Below, piece after piece: positions 8,881 through 17,957 of a stretch of DNA of 64,000 nt; positions within the stretch are counted from its first letter, which is position 1; the number at the start of each line of letters is the position of its first letter. The notes beneath the pieces are model-generated. The model saw nothing but the letters and a program-made list of their open reading frames with translations, made no database searches and was not told where the DNA came from. Source of the stretch: Streptomyces sp. 71268 (lineage in GTDB: Bacteria > Actinomycetota > Actinomycetes > Streptomycetales > Streptomycetaceae); contig NZ_CP114200.1 of NCBI RefSeq assembly GCF_029392895.1, forward strand, positions 3,689,001 to 3,753,000. The letters are read 5' to 3'. Position numbers and translations under genes: made by a program.

Positions 8881-10153
8881 CGCCGCCTCCCACAGGCTGT
8901 GGACAACTAAGAAGGAGCAGCCATCATGCACAGTAAGCCCGCGCTGTCCGCATCGCCGGAGCCAACACGCGGGCACCGGGAGCGCGCGGCCACTCCCCCA
9001 ACGGGCCGGCCACCACCGCGTGGTGCCTCTCCGTCGAGGGCAATGCTGCCACGTCCACGCGGTTCGGTCGGGATGCGGTACGAGCCGTCACAGCCGAGCC
9101 CAGCGAAGCGAGCGACAGGCGAACCCGGGCCCACGCCACCACCACGACGGGGCCAACTCCCGTCGGAATCCGGTCACTCATGCGCCATCTGGAGGGCCCG
9201 CCACCACCCCGCAGCGGGGCCTCTTCGTCACGCTGCGTACACGTTGGCGGGCCGGGCGGGACCGAAGCGGAGGCACCGCGGAGCATGCGGGCGCGCGCTC
9301 GGAGCGGGGCAACGGGGCGTCGCGGCAGGGCGATTCGCGAGGGGCGGCCCCACCGCGACACGGGCCCGGGCGGCCGGCGCGAAGGCGAGGCCGGCCGCCG
9401 GGGTGGGGTGCGCGGCGCGCCGCGTACGGACCGCGCGGCCGGAGCCGGGGAGCCTTGCGGCTACGCGGCCGGCCGGGCCTCGGGGGGCGTCCCGGCGGCG
9501 ACTGGCAGGCGAGGCGACCATGGCCCGAGACGCACGGACATCGATGCCAGCGGAGGCCGTGCCGGCCGAAGTCCGCGCCCTTCGCGGGCGGGTGCGGAGG
9601 ACGGGCGACCGGCCGCCCCCGAGCGCCTGACCGGCGCGGCCTGGGCCCCGGGTCGACGCTAAGCGGAATCCGGGGCGGCGAGCCCGGCGCCTTGAGCGAG
9701 GCCGGGCAGCCGGGGATGTGAATCGGCCAATCTCGTCGCGGCGTTCGGGGCGTCCCGCGCCCCGGCCGGGCCAACCGCCCGGGCCGCGCCGCCGACCGTG
9801 GCGCGCGACGGGGCCGCCGCGGCGGCCCGAGAGGCGCACCACGCCTCCCGGACCGCTCCGCCACCCGCGGGGAATGAGGCGGCGGCGTCCCCCAGCCCAC
9901 TCAGCCAGCGCACAGCGGGCCGACCCACGCACCCCAAGAGAAGCGCTCCCACCCAGGAGCGGGCAGAGCGCACGGCCGGGCGCACGGCCACACATGACAG
10001 GAGCACACGCCAGACCTCGCACGCCGTAACGGACCACAATCCCGCCATCCAAGACATCGCCCCTTAACGGTCGGGATGCAGCGAACTACGCTGGGTTTAC
10101 GAATGCCCCGTGCCTATGCCGGGGCGGCCGTCGGGTGCTGTCGAGGGGTGCGC
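8881..10153. other. 1.27-kb region without a supported gene
   Basis: Open frames cover this region on both strands because of its GC content, but none shows a recognisable domain or sensible composition. One plus-strand frame opens with an ATG at 8926 behind a good AAGGAG and runs to 9630; its product is Pro/Arg/Ala-rich and unconvincing. A minus-strand mini-frame MMAAPS (8906-8926) precedes the cyclase. I looked for a short lasso precursor with the leader pattern Y-x2-P-x-L and a following Thr on both strands and did not see one. The last ~80 nt (from about 10070) should carry the promoter of the downstream regulator. Confidence 0.5.
8890..8902. promoter_or_regulatory. Palindrome overlapping the cyclase ribosome-binding site
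   Basis: CCACAG-G-CTGTGG is a perfect 6+1+6 dyad that abuts the GGGAGG of the cyclase homologue (ATG at 8880). It also sits just upstream of the AAGGAG on the other strand. It may be an operator or a hairpin masking the ribosome site. Confidence 0.3.
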
Positions 10154-11770
10154 ATGTCCAGGGAGCTACGCGGGCCGAACGAGAAGCTCGGCACGGTTCT
10201 CGCCCTCGCGGGAATCAGCAATGCCGGGCTCGCACGCCGGGTCAACGACCTTGGCGCGCAACGGGGTTTGACCCTTCGCTACGACAAGACGTCGGTGGCC
10301 CGTTGGGTGTCGAAGGGGATGGTGCCGCAGGGCGCGGCCCCGCACCTGATCGCGGCGGCCATCGCGAGCAAGCTCGGGCGCCCCGTCCCACTCCACGAGA
10401 TCGGCCTCGCCGACGCCGATCCCGCGCCCGAGGTGGGGCTGGCCTTTCCGCGCGATATCGGCCAGGCGGTGCGCTCCGCGACGGACCTGTACCGGCTGGA
10501 TCTCGCCGGTCGGCGCGGCGGTGGGGGCATCTGGCAGAGCCTGGCCGGATCGTTCGCCGTCACCGCCTACGCCACACCGGCCTCGCGCTGGTTGATATCG
10601 CCGGCCGACAGTTCCGTGGCCCGCGATCCGAAGCCCGAGCGGCCCACCCCGCGCGCCGCACCCACCCAACCCACCCAACCCACCCAGTCCGTCCCAACCA
10701 ACCCGCGCGCCCAACCGACGCCGCGCTCCCAGCCCACCTCACCCGCCGCCCGCGCCCAACCCACCCAACAGGGTCAACCGGGCCAAGCGCACCACCCGCG
10801 GCAGCCCGCCCAGCAGCACCAGCACACGGTCCCGGGCCAGGACGGCGCGCCGCAGCGGGTCGGGCACAGCGACGTGCGGAAGCTGCGCGAGGCCGCCGAG
10901 GACGCCCGGCGCTGGGACTCCAAGTACGGGGGCGGCGACTGGCGCTCCTCGATGGTGCCCGAGTGCCTGCGGGTGGACGCGGCGCCGCTGTTACTCGGCG
11001 CGTACACCGACGAGGTGGGCCGCGCGCTGTTCGGCGCCGCGGCCGAGCTGACCCGGCTGGCCGGCTGGATGGCGTTCGACACCGGCCAACAGGAGGCCGC
11101 GCAGCGCTACTACATCCAGGCGCTGCGGCTGGCCCGGGGCGCGGCCGACGTGCCGCTGGGCGGATACGTGCTCGCGTCGATGAGCCTGCAGGCCACCTAC
11201 CGGGGCTTCGCCGACGAGGGCGTCGACCTCGCCCAGGCGGCCCTGGAGCGCAACCGTGGCCTGGCGACGGCGCGCACCATGAGCTTCTTCCGGCTGGTCG
11301 AGGCCCGCGCCCAGGCCAAGGCGGGCGACGGTCCCGCGTGCGGCGCCGCCCTGCGCGCCTCCGAGGGCTGGCTCGAACGCTCCCGCGACGGCGACCCCGA
11401 CCCGTCCTGGTTGGACTTCTACTCCTACGAGCGGTTCGCCGCCGACGCGGCCGAGTGCTACCGCGACCTGAAGCTGCCCCGCCAGGTGCGCCGCTTCACC
11501 GAACGCGCGCTGGCCTGCCCGACCGAGGAGTTCGTGCGCTCGCACGGGCTGCGGCTCGTGGTGTCGGCCGTCGCCGAACTGGAGTCCGGCAACCTGGACG
11601 CGGCCTGCGCGGCCGGCACCCGCGCGGTGGAGGTCGCCGGCCGCATCTCGTCGGCGCGCACCACCGAGTACGTGCGGGACCTGCTGCACCGGCTGGAGCC
11701 CTACGGTGACGAGCCGCGCGTCGTGGAGCTGCGCGAGCGGGCGCGGCCCCTGTTGGTCGCCCCGGCGTGA
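10154..11770 (+). CDS. Sporulation-associated / NsdA-like regulator with TPR-like domain
   Basis: The ATG at 10154 follows GAGGGG by 5 nt and gives 538 residues beginning [13 protein letters not shown]. The first ~75 residues look like a divergent helix-turn-helix ([18 protein letters not shown] ... [11 protein letters not shown]). A Pro/Thr/Gln-rich linker (about 160-230) is followed by [20 protein letters not shown] and a helical TPR-like region to the end. This arrangement is highly conserved in streptomycetes in proteins annotated as sporulation-associated or NsdA-like negative regulators of development and antibiotic production; I cannot say which paralogue this is. Codon 280 is TTA (10991-10993), so expression should depend on bldA. 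Genes lhgO, trmB and a PrsW-family protease follow in the same direction, but a hairpin at 11809-11833 probably ends this transcript. Confidence 0.8.
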   Translation: MSRELRGPNEKLGTVLALAGISNAGLARRVNDLGAQRGLTLRYDKTSVARWVSKGMVPQGAAPHLIAAAIASKLGRPVPLHEIGLADADPAPEVGLAFPRDIGQAVRSATDLYRLDLAGRRGGGGIWQSLAGSFAVTAYATPASRWLISPADSSVARDPKPERPTPRAAPTQPTQPTQSVPTNPRAQPTPRSQPTSPAARAQPTQQGQPGQAHHPRQPAQQHQHTVPGQDGAPQRVGHSDVRKLREAAEDARRWDSKYGGGDWRSSMVPECLRVDAAPLLLGAYTDEVGRALFGAAAELTRLAGWMAFDTGQQEAAQRYYIQALRLARGAADVPLGGYVLASMSLQATYRGFADEGVDLAQAALERNRGLATARTMSFFRLVEARAQAKAGDGPACGAALRASEGWLERSRDGDPDPSWLDFYSYERFAADAAECYRDLKLPRQVRRFTERALACPTEEFVRSHGLRLVVSAVAELESGNLDAACAAGTRAVEVAGRISSARTTEYVRDLLHRLEPYGDEPRVVELRERARPLLVAPA

Positions 11771-12078
11771 GCCCGAGTCCGGCCGCACGCCAGGCCGCCG
11801 ACCGCCCGCCCCGCCGCGGCCCGCGCGGCGGGGGGATCGGACACGGCCCCGTCACGTGCGCGTCGCCTTTCGCACACCCGGTCGGAACTCAAGCGCCGCT
11901 TTGGTTTCGGCCGGTTGTCAGTGGCACAGGTCATGATGGTGAGCGTCGGTGAAGTGGGCGGATGTCGCGGCGGTGTTTTGCTCCGTGCTGGTACGGATGC
12001 CCTGGTTTGTTCGGGCCACCCGGCCCGCGCGGGCCGGGCGTGCGGGGCGACGGTCGGACGCGTAGGGGAGGTGACGTG
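11771..12078. other. Intergenic region between the TPR regulator and lhgO
   Basis: About 308 nt. The first part contains the hairpin described at 11809-11833. The remainder has a more mixed composition (TTTGGTTTCGG, GTCATGATGG) and probably holds the lhgO promoter, but no clear -10/-35 pair can be fixed by eye. No gene seen. Confidence 0.5.
11809..11833 (+). terminator. GC-rich hairpin after the TPR regulator
   Basis: CCCCGCCGCG-GCCCG-CGCGGCGGGG forms a perfect 10-bp stem with a 5-nt loop, 39 nt after the stop codon at 11770. There is no U-tract, which is usual for streptomycete terminators. Confidence 0.55.
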
Positions 12079-13281
12079 GTGAGGTACGACGCTGACGTGC
12101 TGGTGATCGGGGGCGGGATCATCGGCCTGTCGACGGCGTACGCGATCACGCGCGCCGCTCCGGGGACCCGCGTCGTCGTGCTGGAGAAGGAGGGCGGCCC
12201 GGCCCGCCACCAGACCGGCCACAACAGCGGCGTCATCCACAGCGGCGTCTACTACCCGCCCGGCTCGCTCAAGGCCGCCTTCGCCCTACAGGGTTCGGCG
12301 GAGATGGTGAAGTTCTGCGCCGAGCACGGCATCGCGCACGAGGTCACCGGCAAGCTCATCGTCGCCACCGACCGCTCCGAGCTGCCCCGGCTGCACGCGC
12401 TGGCCCAGCGCGCCCGGCAGCACGCCATCCCCGTGCGCGAGCTGGGCCCCGCCCAGATAGCCGCGTACGAACCGCGGGTGCGGGGCCGCGCCGCGCTGCA
12501 CATCGGGACGACCGGGATCTGCGACTTCGGGGCGGTCTCGGCCCAGCTCGCGCAGCTCGCCCAGGACGCGGGCACCTCGGTGCGGTACGGGGCGCGGGTG
12601 GAGGTCATCGGGCGGCGCGCGAGCGCGGTCGCGGTCCGCACGGCGGCCGGCGACGTGCTGCGCGCGCGGGCTCTGGTCAACTGCGCCGGCCTGCACAGCG
12701 ACCGGGTCGCGCGCCTGGCGGGCGACGACCCGGGCATGCGGATCATCCCGTTCCGTGGCGAGTACTACGAGCTGCGCCCGGCCCGCGCCGACCTGGTGCG
12801 CGGCCTGGTCTACCCGGTGCCCGACCCCGCCTTCCCCTTCCTCGGCGTCCACCTCACCCGGGGCATCGACGGCGGCGTGCACATCGGCCCCAACGCGGTG
12901 CCCGCGCTGGCCCGGGAGGGTTACGACTGGTTGACCGTGCGCCCCGGCGAGCTGGCCCGCACGCTGGCGTACCCGGGCTCCTGGCAGATAGCCCGCCGCC
13001 ACTGGCGGTACGGGATGGGCGAGCTGCACCGCTCGCTGTCCCGCCGCGCCTTCACCCGCGCGGTGCGCCGGTTGCTGCCCGACGTCACGGCCGACGACCT
13101 GATACCCGCCCCGGCGGGCGTGCGGGCCCAGGCCCTGCTGCCGGACGGCACGCTCGTCGACGACTTCCTGTTCAAGGAGTCGCCCCGCATGGTCCACGTG
13201 CTCAACGCCCCCTCCCCCGCCGCGACGGCCTCCCTGGCCATCGGCCGCGAGGTCGCCCGCCGCGCCCTGCGCCACCTCTGA
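12079..13281 (+). CDS. lhgO: L-2-hydroxyglutarate oxidase
   Basis: FAD-dependent oxidase of the DAO family that converts L-2-hydroxyglutarate to 2-oxoglutarate, a metabolite-repair reaction. The dinucleotide-binding motif VLVIGGGIIGLSTAYAI is at residues 7-23, followed by the family signature HQTGHNSGVIHSGVYYPPG (His/Asn/Ser next to the flavin) and FRGEYYEL ... VYPVPDPAFPFLGVHLT in the substrate domain. Length 400 matches the family. Two consecutive GTGs (12076 and 12079) could serve; I prefer 12079 because GGGGAGG sits 7 nt before it. The gene appears to be transcribed alone: a hairpin precedes it and CGTACG-rich repeats follow it. Confidence 0.9.
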   Translation: MRYDADVLVIGGGIIGLSTAYAITRAAPGTRVVVLEKEGGPARHQTGHNSGVIHSGVYYPPGSLKAAFALQGSAEMVKFCAEHGIAHEVTGKLIVATDRSELPRLHALAQRARQHAIPVRELGPAQIAAYEPRVRGRAALHIGTTGICDFGAVSAQLAQLAQDAGTSVRYGARVEVIGRRASAVAVRTAAGDVLRARALVNCAGLHSDRVARLAGDDPGMRIIPFRGEYYELRPARADLVRGLVYPVPDPAFPFLGVHLTRGIDGGVHIGPNAVPALAREGYDWLTVRPGELARTLAYPGSWQIARRHWRYGMGELHRSLSRRAFTRAVRRLLPDVTADDLIPAPAGVRAQALLPDGTLVDDFLFKESPRMVHVLNAPSPAATASLAIGREVARRALRHL

Positions 13282-13315
13282 CGCGGGCGGGCGCGGGGCC
13301 CTTCGGCGGAGTGCG

Positions 13316-13420
13316 GTCGCGTGTACGGGCACGCGTACGGCAGGGGCACAGGCACGCGTACGAGCGCGGTCGCGCGTACGGGCACAGGTACGCGTAAGGG
13401 CATGCGCACGCGCGCAGGTG
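13316..13420. repeat. Degenerate CGTACGGGCAC repeats after lhgO
   Basis: Intergenic stretch with about seven imperfect copies of a GCGTACGGGCACAG-like unit, between the convergent ends of lhgO and the small membrane protein gene. No coding pattern. Confidence 0.6.
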
Positions 13421-13434
13421 CGGGAGCGGGCGGG

Positions 13435-13698
13435 TCAGCGGGGCGAGGTCTCCCGGACGTGGTCGCCGCCCACCCGTGGGCGGCGCTCCTCGCGCTCCTC
13501 ACCGAACGCGTCCCCGGCGGCGCACAGCAGCGTGGTGGCGATGGCCCCGGTGATCAGTCCGGTCAGCAGGCGGGCCCAGCGCGGCCGGGACGGCGACAGG
13601 GTGGGAAGGGGCCGGCGCTCCGGCGGCGGGCTGAACCACAGCGATCCACGCCGGGCCCCCACCGGCGCGTCCGGTACGTCAAGCCTCTCCCAGGCCAT
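13435..13698 (-). CDS. Small single-pass membrane protein of unknown function
   Basis: The likely ATG at 13698 (MAWERLDVPDAP) gives 87 residues; a longer form from 13746 is possible. One hydrophobic segment (WARLLTGLITGAIATTLLCA, about residues 41-60) is preceded by Arg/Pro-rich sequence and followed by a short charged tail (GEEREERRP), which suggests an N-in single-pass protein. GGGCGAGGG directly abuts the ATG, which makes the ribosome site unusual. It points toward lhgO, convergent with it, and away from trmB, with which it shares a ~300-nt upstream region. I do not recognise the family; that it is real rests on the transmembrane segment and position. Confidence 0.5.
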   Translation of the reverse strand: MAWERLDVPDAPVGARRGSLWFSPPPERRPLPTLSPSRPRWARLLTGLITGAIATTLLCAAGDAFGEEREERRPRVGGDHVRETSPR

Positions 13699-13991
13699 CC
13701 CTCGCCCCCGTATGCTCGCTTCCCTGGCCGCCTCGCCGGCGCACATGTTCCTGACAAGTGCACCGTCTATGTTCGCCTCACGAGGCCACTTTTGTCACAG
13801 CCGTCACGCGAGTTTCGTAGGACGGGTGGGCCGGACCACCGCCCCGTGACGTGCTCGGCGCGGGGTGTACGGGGACGCGCGGACCGGCTAGGCAGCACAG
13901 GCGGGGCGGTGAGCGGGCCGTACGGATTCCGACGTTCCGCGGGCACGGGGAGCGGGCCCCGTGGCCGGACGGGGCGGGCCGAGGTGCCCCG

Positions 13992-13997
13992 TAGAAT
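13992..13997 (+). promoter_or_regulatory. -10 box of trmB, probable leaderless transcript
   Basis: TAGAAT lies 9 nt before the GTG at 14007, and no Shine-Dalgarno sequence intervenes. A start of transcription about 7-9 nt after the box would fall at or next to the GTG, as in leaderless actinobacterial mRNAs. Confidence 0.5.
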
Positions 13998-14006
13998 CGA
14001 ACCACT

Positions 14007-14972
14007 GTGTCCGAGAACCACACCGCCCCCCAGCAGCCCACCCCGCATGCCCCACACGTCCCAGGGAGCACGCGCCCATCGGGTGATCCCGATGCGGCCG
14101 GCGCCGCGAGCGGGGGCGCGGCGGGGGCCACGCGGGTGTCGCGGTTCCCCGACGGCCCGGCCGTCGATCCGGCCGGGTCGCACCACGAGCGGCGCATCCG
14201 CTCCTTCCGGCCACGCCGCGGCCGGGTGACCCCGGGCCAGGGTGAGGCGCTGCGCCGGCTGTGGTCCCGGTGGGGGCTCGACATCGACGGCATGCACCGC
14301 CTTGACCTGGGTGAACTCTTCGGCGACCGCGAGTTGCCGGTGGTCCTTGAGATCGGGTTCGGCATGGGCGAGGCCACGGCGCGGATGGCGGCGGCCGACC
14401 CCGGCACCGGCATCCTGGCCGCCGACGTGCACACCCCCGGCCAGGGCAACCTGCTCGCCCTCGCCGAGCGCGCGGGCCTGACCAACGTACGGGTGGCCAA
14501 CGGCGACGCGATCATCCTGCTCCGCGAGATGATCGAGCCCGAGGCGCTGGCCGGGCTGCGCGTGTACTTCCCGGACCCGTGGCCGAAGAAACGGCACCAC
14601 AAGCGGCGGCTCATCCAGCCGGAGTTCCTCGCGCTCGCCGCGTCCCGCATGGCCCCCGGCGCGGTGCTGCACTGCGCCACCGACTGGGAGCCGTACGCGG
14701 AGCAGATGCTGGAGGTCCTGACCGCCAGCCCCTACTTCGAGAACACCCAGGCCGACGGCGGATTCGCGCCGCGGCCCGAGTTCCGGCCGCTGACCAAGTT
14801 CGAGGGCCAGGGCATCGACAAGGGCCACCCGGTGCACGACCTGCTGTTCCGGCGCGCCCAGGCCCTGCCGGCCGGCGCCGACGACGCGCACGCCGGGCAC
14901 GCGGGCGAGCGCGCCGGCGAGGGCGGGCGGCCCGTTCACGCCGACGCCGGAGACGACCCCGCACGACCGTGA
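14007..14972 (+). CDS. trmB: tRNA (guanine-N7-)-methyltransferase
   Basis: TrmB uses S-adenosylmethionine to methylate G46 in the tRNA variable loop. The SAM-binding loop LEIGFGMGEATA is near residue 113, and the TrmB signature YFPDPWPKKRHHKRRL is near 187-202 (Asp and Pro-Trp-Pro contact substrate; the basic run contacts tRNA). HPVHDLLFRR closes the catalytic domain. The protein has 321 residues against ~210-240 for the usual enzyme. The excess is a ~60-residue Ala/Pro/Gly-rich N-terminal extension and an acidic Ala/Gly-rich C-terminal tail. The GTG start has no ribosome site but a -10 box just upstream. A PrsW-family gene follows 54 nt later with its own -10 box. Confidence 0.92.
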   Translation: MSENHTAPQQPTPHAPHVPGSTRPSGDPDAAGAASGGAAGATRVSRFPDGPAVDPAGSHHERRIRSFRPRRGRVTPGQGEALRRLWSRWGLDIDGMHRLDLGELFGDRELPVVLEIGFGMGEATARMAAADPGTGILAADVHTPGQGNLLALAERAGLTNVRVANGDAIILLREMIEPEALAGLRVYFPDPWPKKRHHKRRLIQPEFLALAASRMAPGAVLHCATDWEPYAEQMLEVLTASPYFENTQADGGFAPRPEFRPLTKFEGQGIDKGHPVHDLLFRRAQALPAGADDAHAGHAGERAGEGGRPVHADAGDDPARP

Positions 14973-15014
14973 GGGGCCGGGCATAATCCGGAGAGCCACC
15001 ACTGCCCCCTTCGT

Positions 15015-15020
15015 TAGGGT
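15015..15020 (+). promoter_or_regulatory. -10 box of the PrsW-family gene, probable leaderless transcript
   Basis: TAGGGT is 6 nt before the GTG at 15027 and there is no Shine-Dalgarno sequence. The TANNNT-N6-start layout is the standard leaderless arrangement in actinobacteria. Confidence 0.5.
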
Positions 15021-15026
15021 CGCCGA

Positions 15027-17267
15027 GTGCACGAGTCCTCGTCCCCGCATCACCCCGTTCCACCGGACCACGCGAGCCACCACCCGGCCGCGGCCCCTCC
15101 GGAGGGGGTGACCGAGGGGGCGCAGCAGTCCGACGCGGTACGGGCCGAACCACCCGCCCCGCGCGAGACCGGCGCGCCACGGCCCGAACAGGACCGGTCG
15201 CGACAGCCCGCGCCCGCCGAGCCACGTCCCGTAACTCCGCCGCCGGCGGCGGAACAGCCGCAGCCCGCGACGGCACGGCCGGAACCAGAGCCCGAGCCGC
15301 GACCGCGGCCTGAGACGCAACCGCAACCGCAACAGACGGCCGCCCCTGCCACACCGGCACCGGCTCCGGCCCCGGCAGCCGAACCACCAGCACCAGCTCC
15401 AGCATCGCCAGTACCACCGCACGCCCCCGCCCCGCCTCCGTACGCACCCGAGTACGGAACCGGCCCCGGCACCGAACCCGGGGCCGGTCACGGATACGGA
15501 TACGGGTACGGGTACGGGCTCGGGAGCACGGCGGCGGCACCGCCGCACGGTGACGGCGGCCACGGCGGTGGCCGGTGGCAGCGGACGTGGGCCGGCTGCC
15601 GGGACACGTGGGAGCGGATGCGCCACAGCCGGGCGCTGCGCGCGGCCGCGCTGATCGTGCTGCTCTCCCTGTCCGGCCTGGTCATCCTGGCCCTCGTCCG
15701 CGAGCAGACGGGCACCGAGGGTTTCCTGGTGGGCCTCGGCCTCGCCATCCTGCCCGTACCGCTGCTCGTCGCGGCGTTCCGCTGGGCGGACGGCGTGGAG
15801 CCCAAGCCCTGGCGCAACCTGCTGTTCGCGTTCGCCTGGGGTTCGTGCGCCGCGACGCTGGTCGCGCTGCTCGCGAACAGCCTGGCCACCGACTGGCTGA
15901 TGACAACCGTCGTCGAGTCCTCGTCGGCCGACCGAGATACCTGGGGCGCGACGCTGGTCGCGCCCGTGGTCGAGGAGACCGCCAAGGCCGCCGCCGTACT
16001 GCTGCTCTTCCTCTACCGACGGCGCGACTTCAACGGCGTCGTCGACGGGGTGGTCATAGCCGGCATCACGGCGACGGGCTTCGCGTTCACCGAGAACATC
16101 CTGTACCTGGGCAACGCCTTCGTCAGCGACCAGGAGTTCGGCTACTCGGGGCTCCAGTCGACGACGGCGGCCACGTTCTTCATCCGGGCCGTGATGTCGC
16201 CGTTCGCGCACCCCCTCTTCACCGCCGTGACCGGCATCGGCTTCGGCATCGCGGCGGCCCGACCGCTGCGGCAGCGCACCCGCCGGGTCCTGATCCCGAT
16301 CGCCGGGCTGCTGCTGTCGATGGTGCTGCACGGCGCGTGGAACGGTTCGGCCTCCATGGGTGGCTACGGCTTCCTGGCGGTGTACGGGCTGTGCATGGTG
16401 CCGCTGTTCGCGCTGCTGACCTGGTTCACCATCTGGTCCCGTGGCAAGGAACTGCGCACCATTCGGGCCCAGCTCCCCGCGTACCAGGCGACGGGTTGGA
16501 TAACGCCCCCGGAGCCGGTCGCGCTGTCCTCGATGCGGGCCCGGGCCATAGCCCGCGACCTCGCCCGCCGCACCCGGGGTCCGGCGGCGGCGCGGGCGGT
16601 GGCGGACTACATCGCGAGCGCCACCTCCCTCGCGTTCCTCCGCCACCGCGCCTACCGTGGCACGGCCGGCCCTGACTTCCCCGCACGGGAACAGGCCCTC
16701 CTCGACCGCCTCTGGCAACACCGCGACATCGCCCAGCCGGCCCTGGCCCACGCCGCCCTCTCCGTCCCGACCGCGCCACCCCCACGGCAGTGCCCGTACG
16801 GCCTCCCACCGGGTTACGCCTACCTGCCGGCCGCCCCCCTGCACGGCCCGGGCCCGGTGCACAGCCCGGCTCCGATCCACGGCCCGGCCCCGGCGTACGG
16901 CTGGCCCCTGCCCACGCCCGGCCCCCCACCCCGCCCCGGCCTGGCCTCACGGCGCCCCCGCACCGGTCCCCGGCTGGGCCCCGCCCCCGGGCGGACAGGC
17001 CGCCCCCGACACCCCGACTGGCCCGGCTGGCCCAGGCGCCCCGGGCCCGTGGCAGCAGCACCCGTACCCGCCGCCGTACGGGGGCCCGCCGTGGGGAACG
17101 TGGACATACGGCCCGCAGGGGCCGTACGGTGCCCCGGGCGGCGGCGCGCCGGCCGCGCACCCGCCGGCCTGGAACGGGCAGCAGCAGCCGGGGCAGTCGT
17201 AGGCTCACGCTCTGCGCGGGGCCGGCCGAGCGGCGATGACGCGGGACGGCGCCAGCCGGGCGGCTGA
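15027..17267 (+). CDS. PrsW-family intramembrane protease, C-terminal tail apparently frameshifted
   Basis: An N-terminal ~150-residue Pro/Ala/Glu-rich cytoplasmic region ends in a GYGYGYGYGLG repeat. It is followed by seven to eight membrane helices with the PrsW motifs: VVEETAKAAAVLL near residue 315 (catalytic EE pair), a GFAFTENILYLG helix, SPFAHPLFT and MVLHGAWNGS (two essential His). PrsW glutamic proteases make site-1 cuts in anti-sigma factors; the substrate here is unknown. After about residue 630 the frame turns Arg-rich (GLASRRPRTGPRLG). The +1 frame instead encodes a Pro/Gly/Tyr-rich tail (GWAPPPGGQ ... PYPPPYGGPPWG) stopping at 17202, the kind of tail expected. A C6 run at 16922-16927 is the likely place of an extra base. 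The membrane core is unaffected. Confidence 0.82.
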   Translation: MHESSSPHHPVPPDHASHHPAAAPPEGVTEGAQQSDAVRAEPPAPRETGAPRPEQDRSRQPAPAEPRPVTPPPAAEQPQPATARPEPEPEPRPRPETQPQPQQTAAPATPAPAPAPAAEPPAPAPASPVPPHAPAPPPYAPEYGTGPGTEPGAGHGYGYGYGYGLGSTAAAPPHGDGGHGGGRWQRTWAGCRDTWERMRHSRALRAAALIVLLSLSGLVILALVREQTGTEGFLVGLGLAILPVPLLVAAFRWADGVEPKPWRNLLFAFAWGSCAATLVALLANSLATDWLMTTVVESSSADRDTWGATLVAPVVEETAKAAAVLLLFLYRRRDFNGVVDGVVIAGITATGFAFTENILYLGNAFVSDQEFGYSGLQSTTAATFFIRAVMSPFAHPLFTAVTGIGFGIAAARPLRQRTRRVLIPIAGLLLSMVLHGAWNGSASMGGYGFLAVYGLCMVPLFALLTWFTIWSRGKELRTIRAQLPAYQATGWITPPEPVALSSMRARAIARDLARRTRGPAAARAVADYIASATSLAFLRHRAYRGTAGPDFPAREQALLDRLWQHRDIAQPALAHAALSVPTAPPPRQCPYGLPPGYAYLPAAPLHGPGPVHSPAPIHGPAPAYGWPLPTPGPPPRPGLASRRPRTGPRLGPAPGRTGRPRHPDWPGWPRRPGPVAAAPVPAAVRGPAVGNVDIRPAGAVRCPGRRRAGRAPAGLERAAAAGAVVGSRSARGRPSGDDAGRRQPGG

Positions 17268-17300
17268 GGCGACGGAGCCCAGGTGCGTACGGTTAATGGC

Positions 17301-17957
17301 TCACCAGTCGGTGAGGTCTACCAGGTACCGGCAGTGCGGGTCCTCGACCGCGTCCGAGATCCGCCATTCGTCGCCGAGCAACGAGGGCAGCGCTGCCAGG
17401 AGGGCGGTCAGCGCACCGCCGGGGCGTACGTCGGCGGCGATCACGCCGGGTACGTCGTCGCTGTCCAGGTAAAGCCGCAACACGCCCCCTTCCTTGAACA
17501 GGAACCCACGCAGGCCCGCCGCCCCCCGCTCCTGCGCTGGATGGGCGAGGCACCGCAGGAATGTGGCGGCCCAGTCGTCCGTGGTGAACGGTGCCTCTTC
17601 CACGTGCGCCGGATCAACCAGGTACAGGTCCATACCCAGGACAGAAGTGACCCTGTTCGACGGGTAGATATGTGTTCCGGTGTGCACCGCGCGAAGCAGA
17701 CCGACGACGTCGTGAGAAGTCCGCAGCTCGTCGCCAGCGCCCAACGGGATCTCGTACGCCGTCAGTCGCGATGGCTCGCACTCGTTCCTGTCACCGAGGG
17801 CCACTCGAACCGCCGGAGCCCCGGCAGGGGCGGGTAGAACGCCCCGGACGTGCTGGTCTTCCAACAACGGGGCGTATACGTGGTCCAGCAGCAGGCTGGC
17901 TACTTCCCGTTGCAGGTCCTCGATCTCGTGCTCTTCTCCGCTCACCGGACTACTCAT
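17301..17957 (-). CDS. Hypothetical cytosolic protein coupled to the upstream secreted-protein gene
   Basis: A 218-residue acidic soluble protein with no signal peptide or membrane segment. Recognisable stretches are EIEDLQREVASLLLDHVYAPLL at the N-terminus (amphipathic), TGTHIYPSNRVTSVLGMDLYLVDPAHVEE, a TTDDWAATFLRCLAHP helix and a C-terminal DEWRISDAVEDPHCRYLVDL. I do not recognise a family. Its ATG lies 8 nt inside the end of the preceding secreted-protein gene (overlap 17950-17957), so the two are translationally coupled. The pairing of an exported small protein with an overlapping cytosolic gene resembles effector-immunity or enzyme-inhibitor cassettes, but nothing in the sequence proves this. 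It is convergent with the PrsW-family gene, with about 30 nt between the ends. Confidence 0.7.
   Translation of the reverse strand: MSSPVSGEEHEIEDLQREVASLLLDHVYAPLLEDQHVRGVLPAPAGAPAVRVALGDRNECEPSRLTAYEIPLGAGDELRTSHDVVGLLRAVHTGTHIYPSNRVTSVLGMDLYLVDPAHVEEAPFTTDDWAATFLRCLAHPAQERGAAGLRGFLFKEGGVLRLYLDSDDVPGVIAADVRPGGALTALLAALPSLLGDEWRISDAVEDPHCRYLVDLTDW

Noticed and set aside
8926..9630. Plus-strand frame with a good AAGGAG and ATG near the cyclase
   Set aside because: Product is Pro/Arg/Ala-rich, without a domain or a lasso-leader pattern; the ribosome site alone is not enough.
13767..16880. A 1,037-residue minus-strand frame opposite trmB and the PrsW-family gene
   Set aside because: Runs antisense to two well-identified genes; composition is a GC-rich shadow frame with no motifs.
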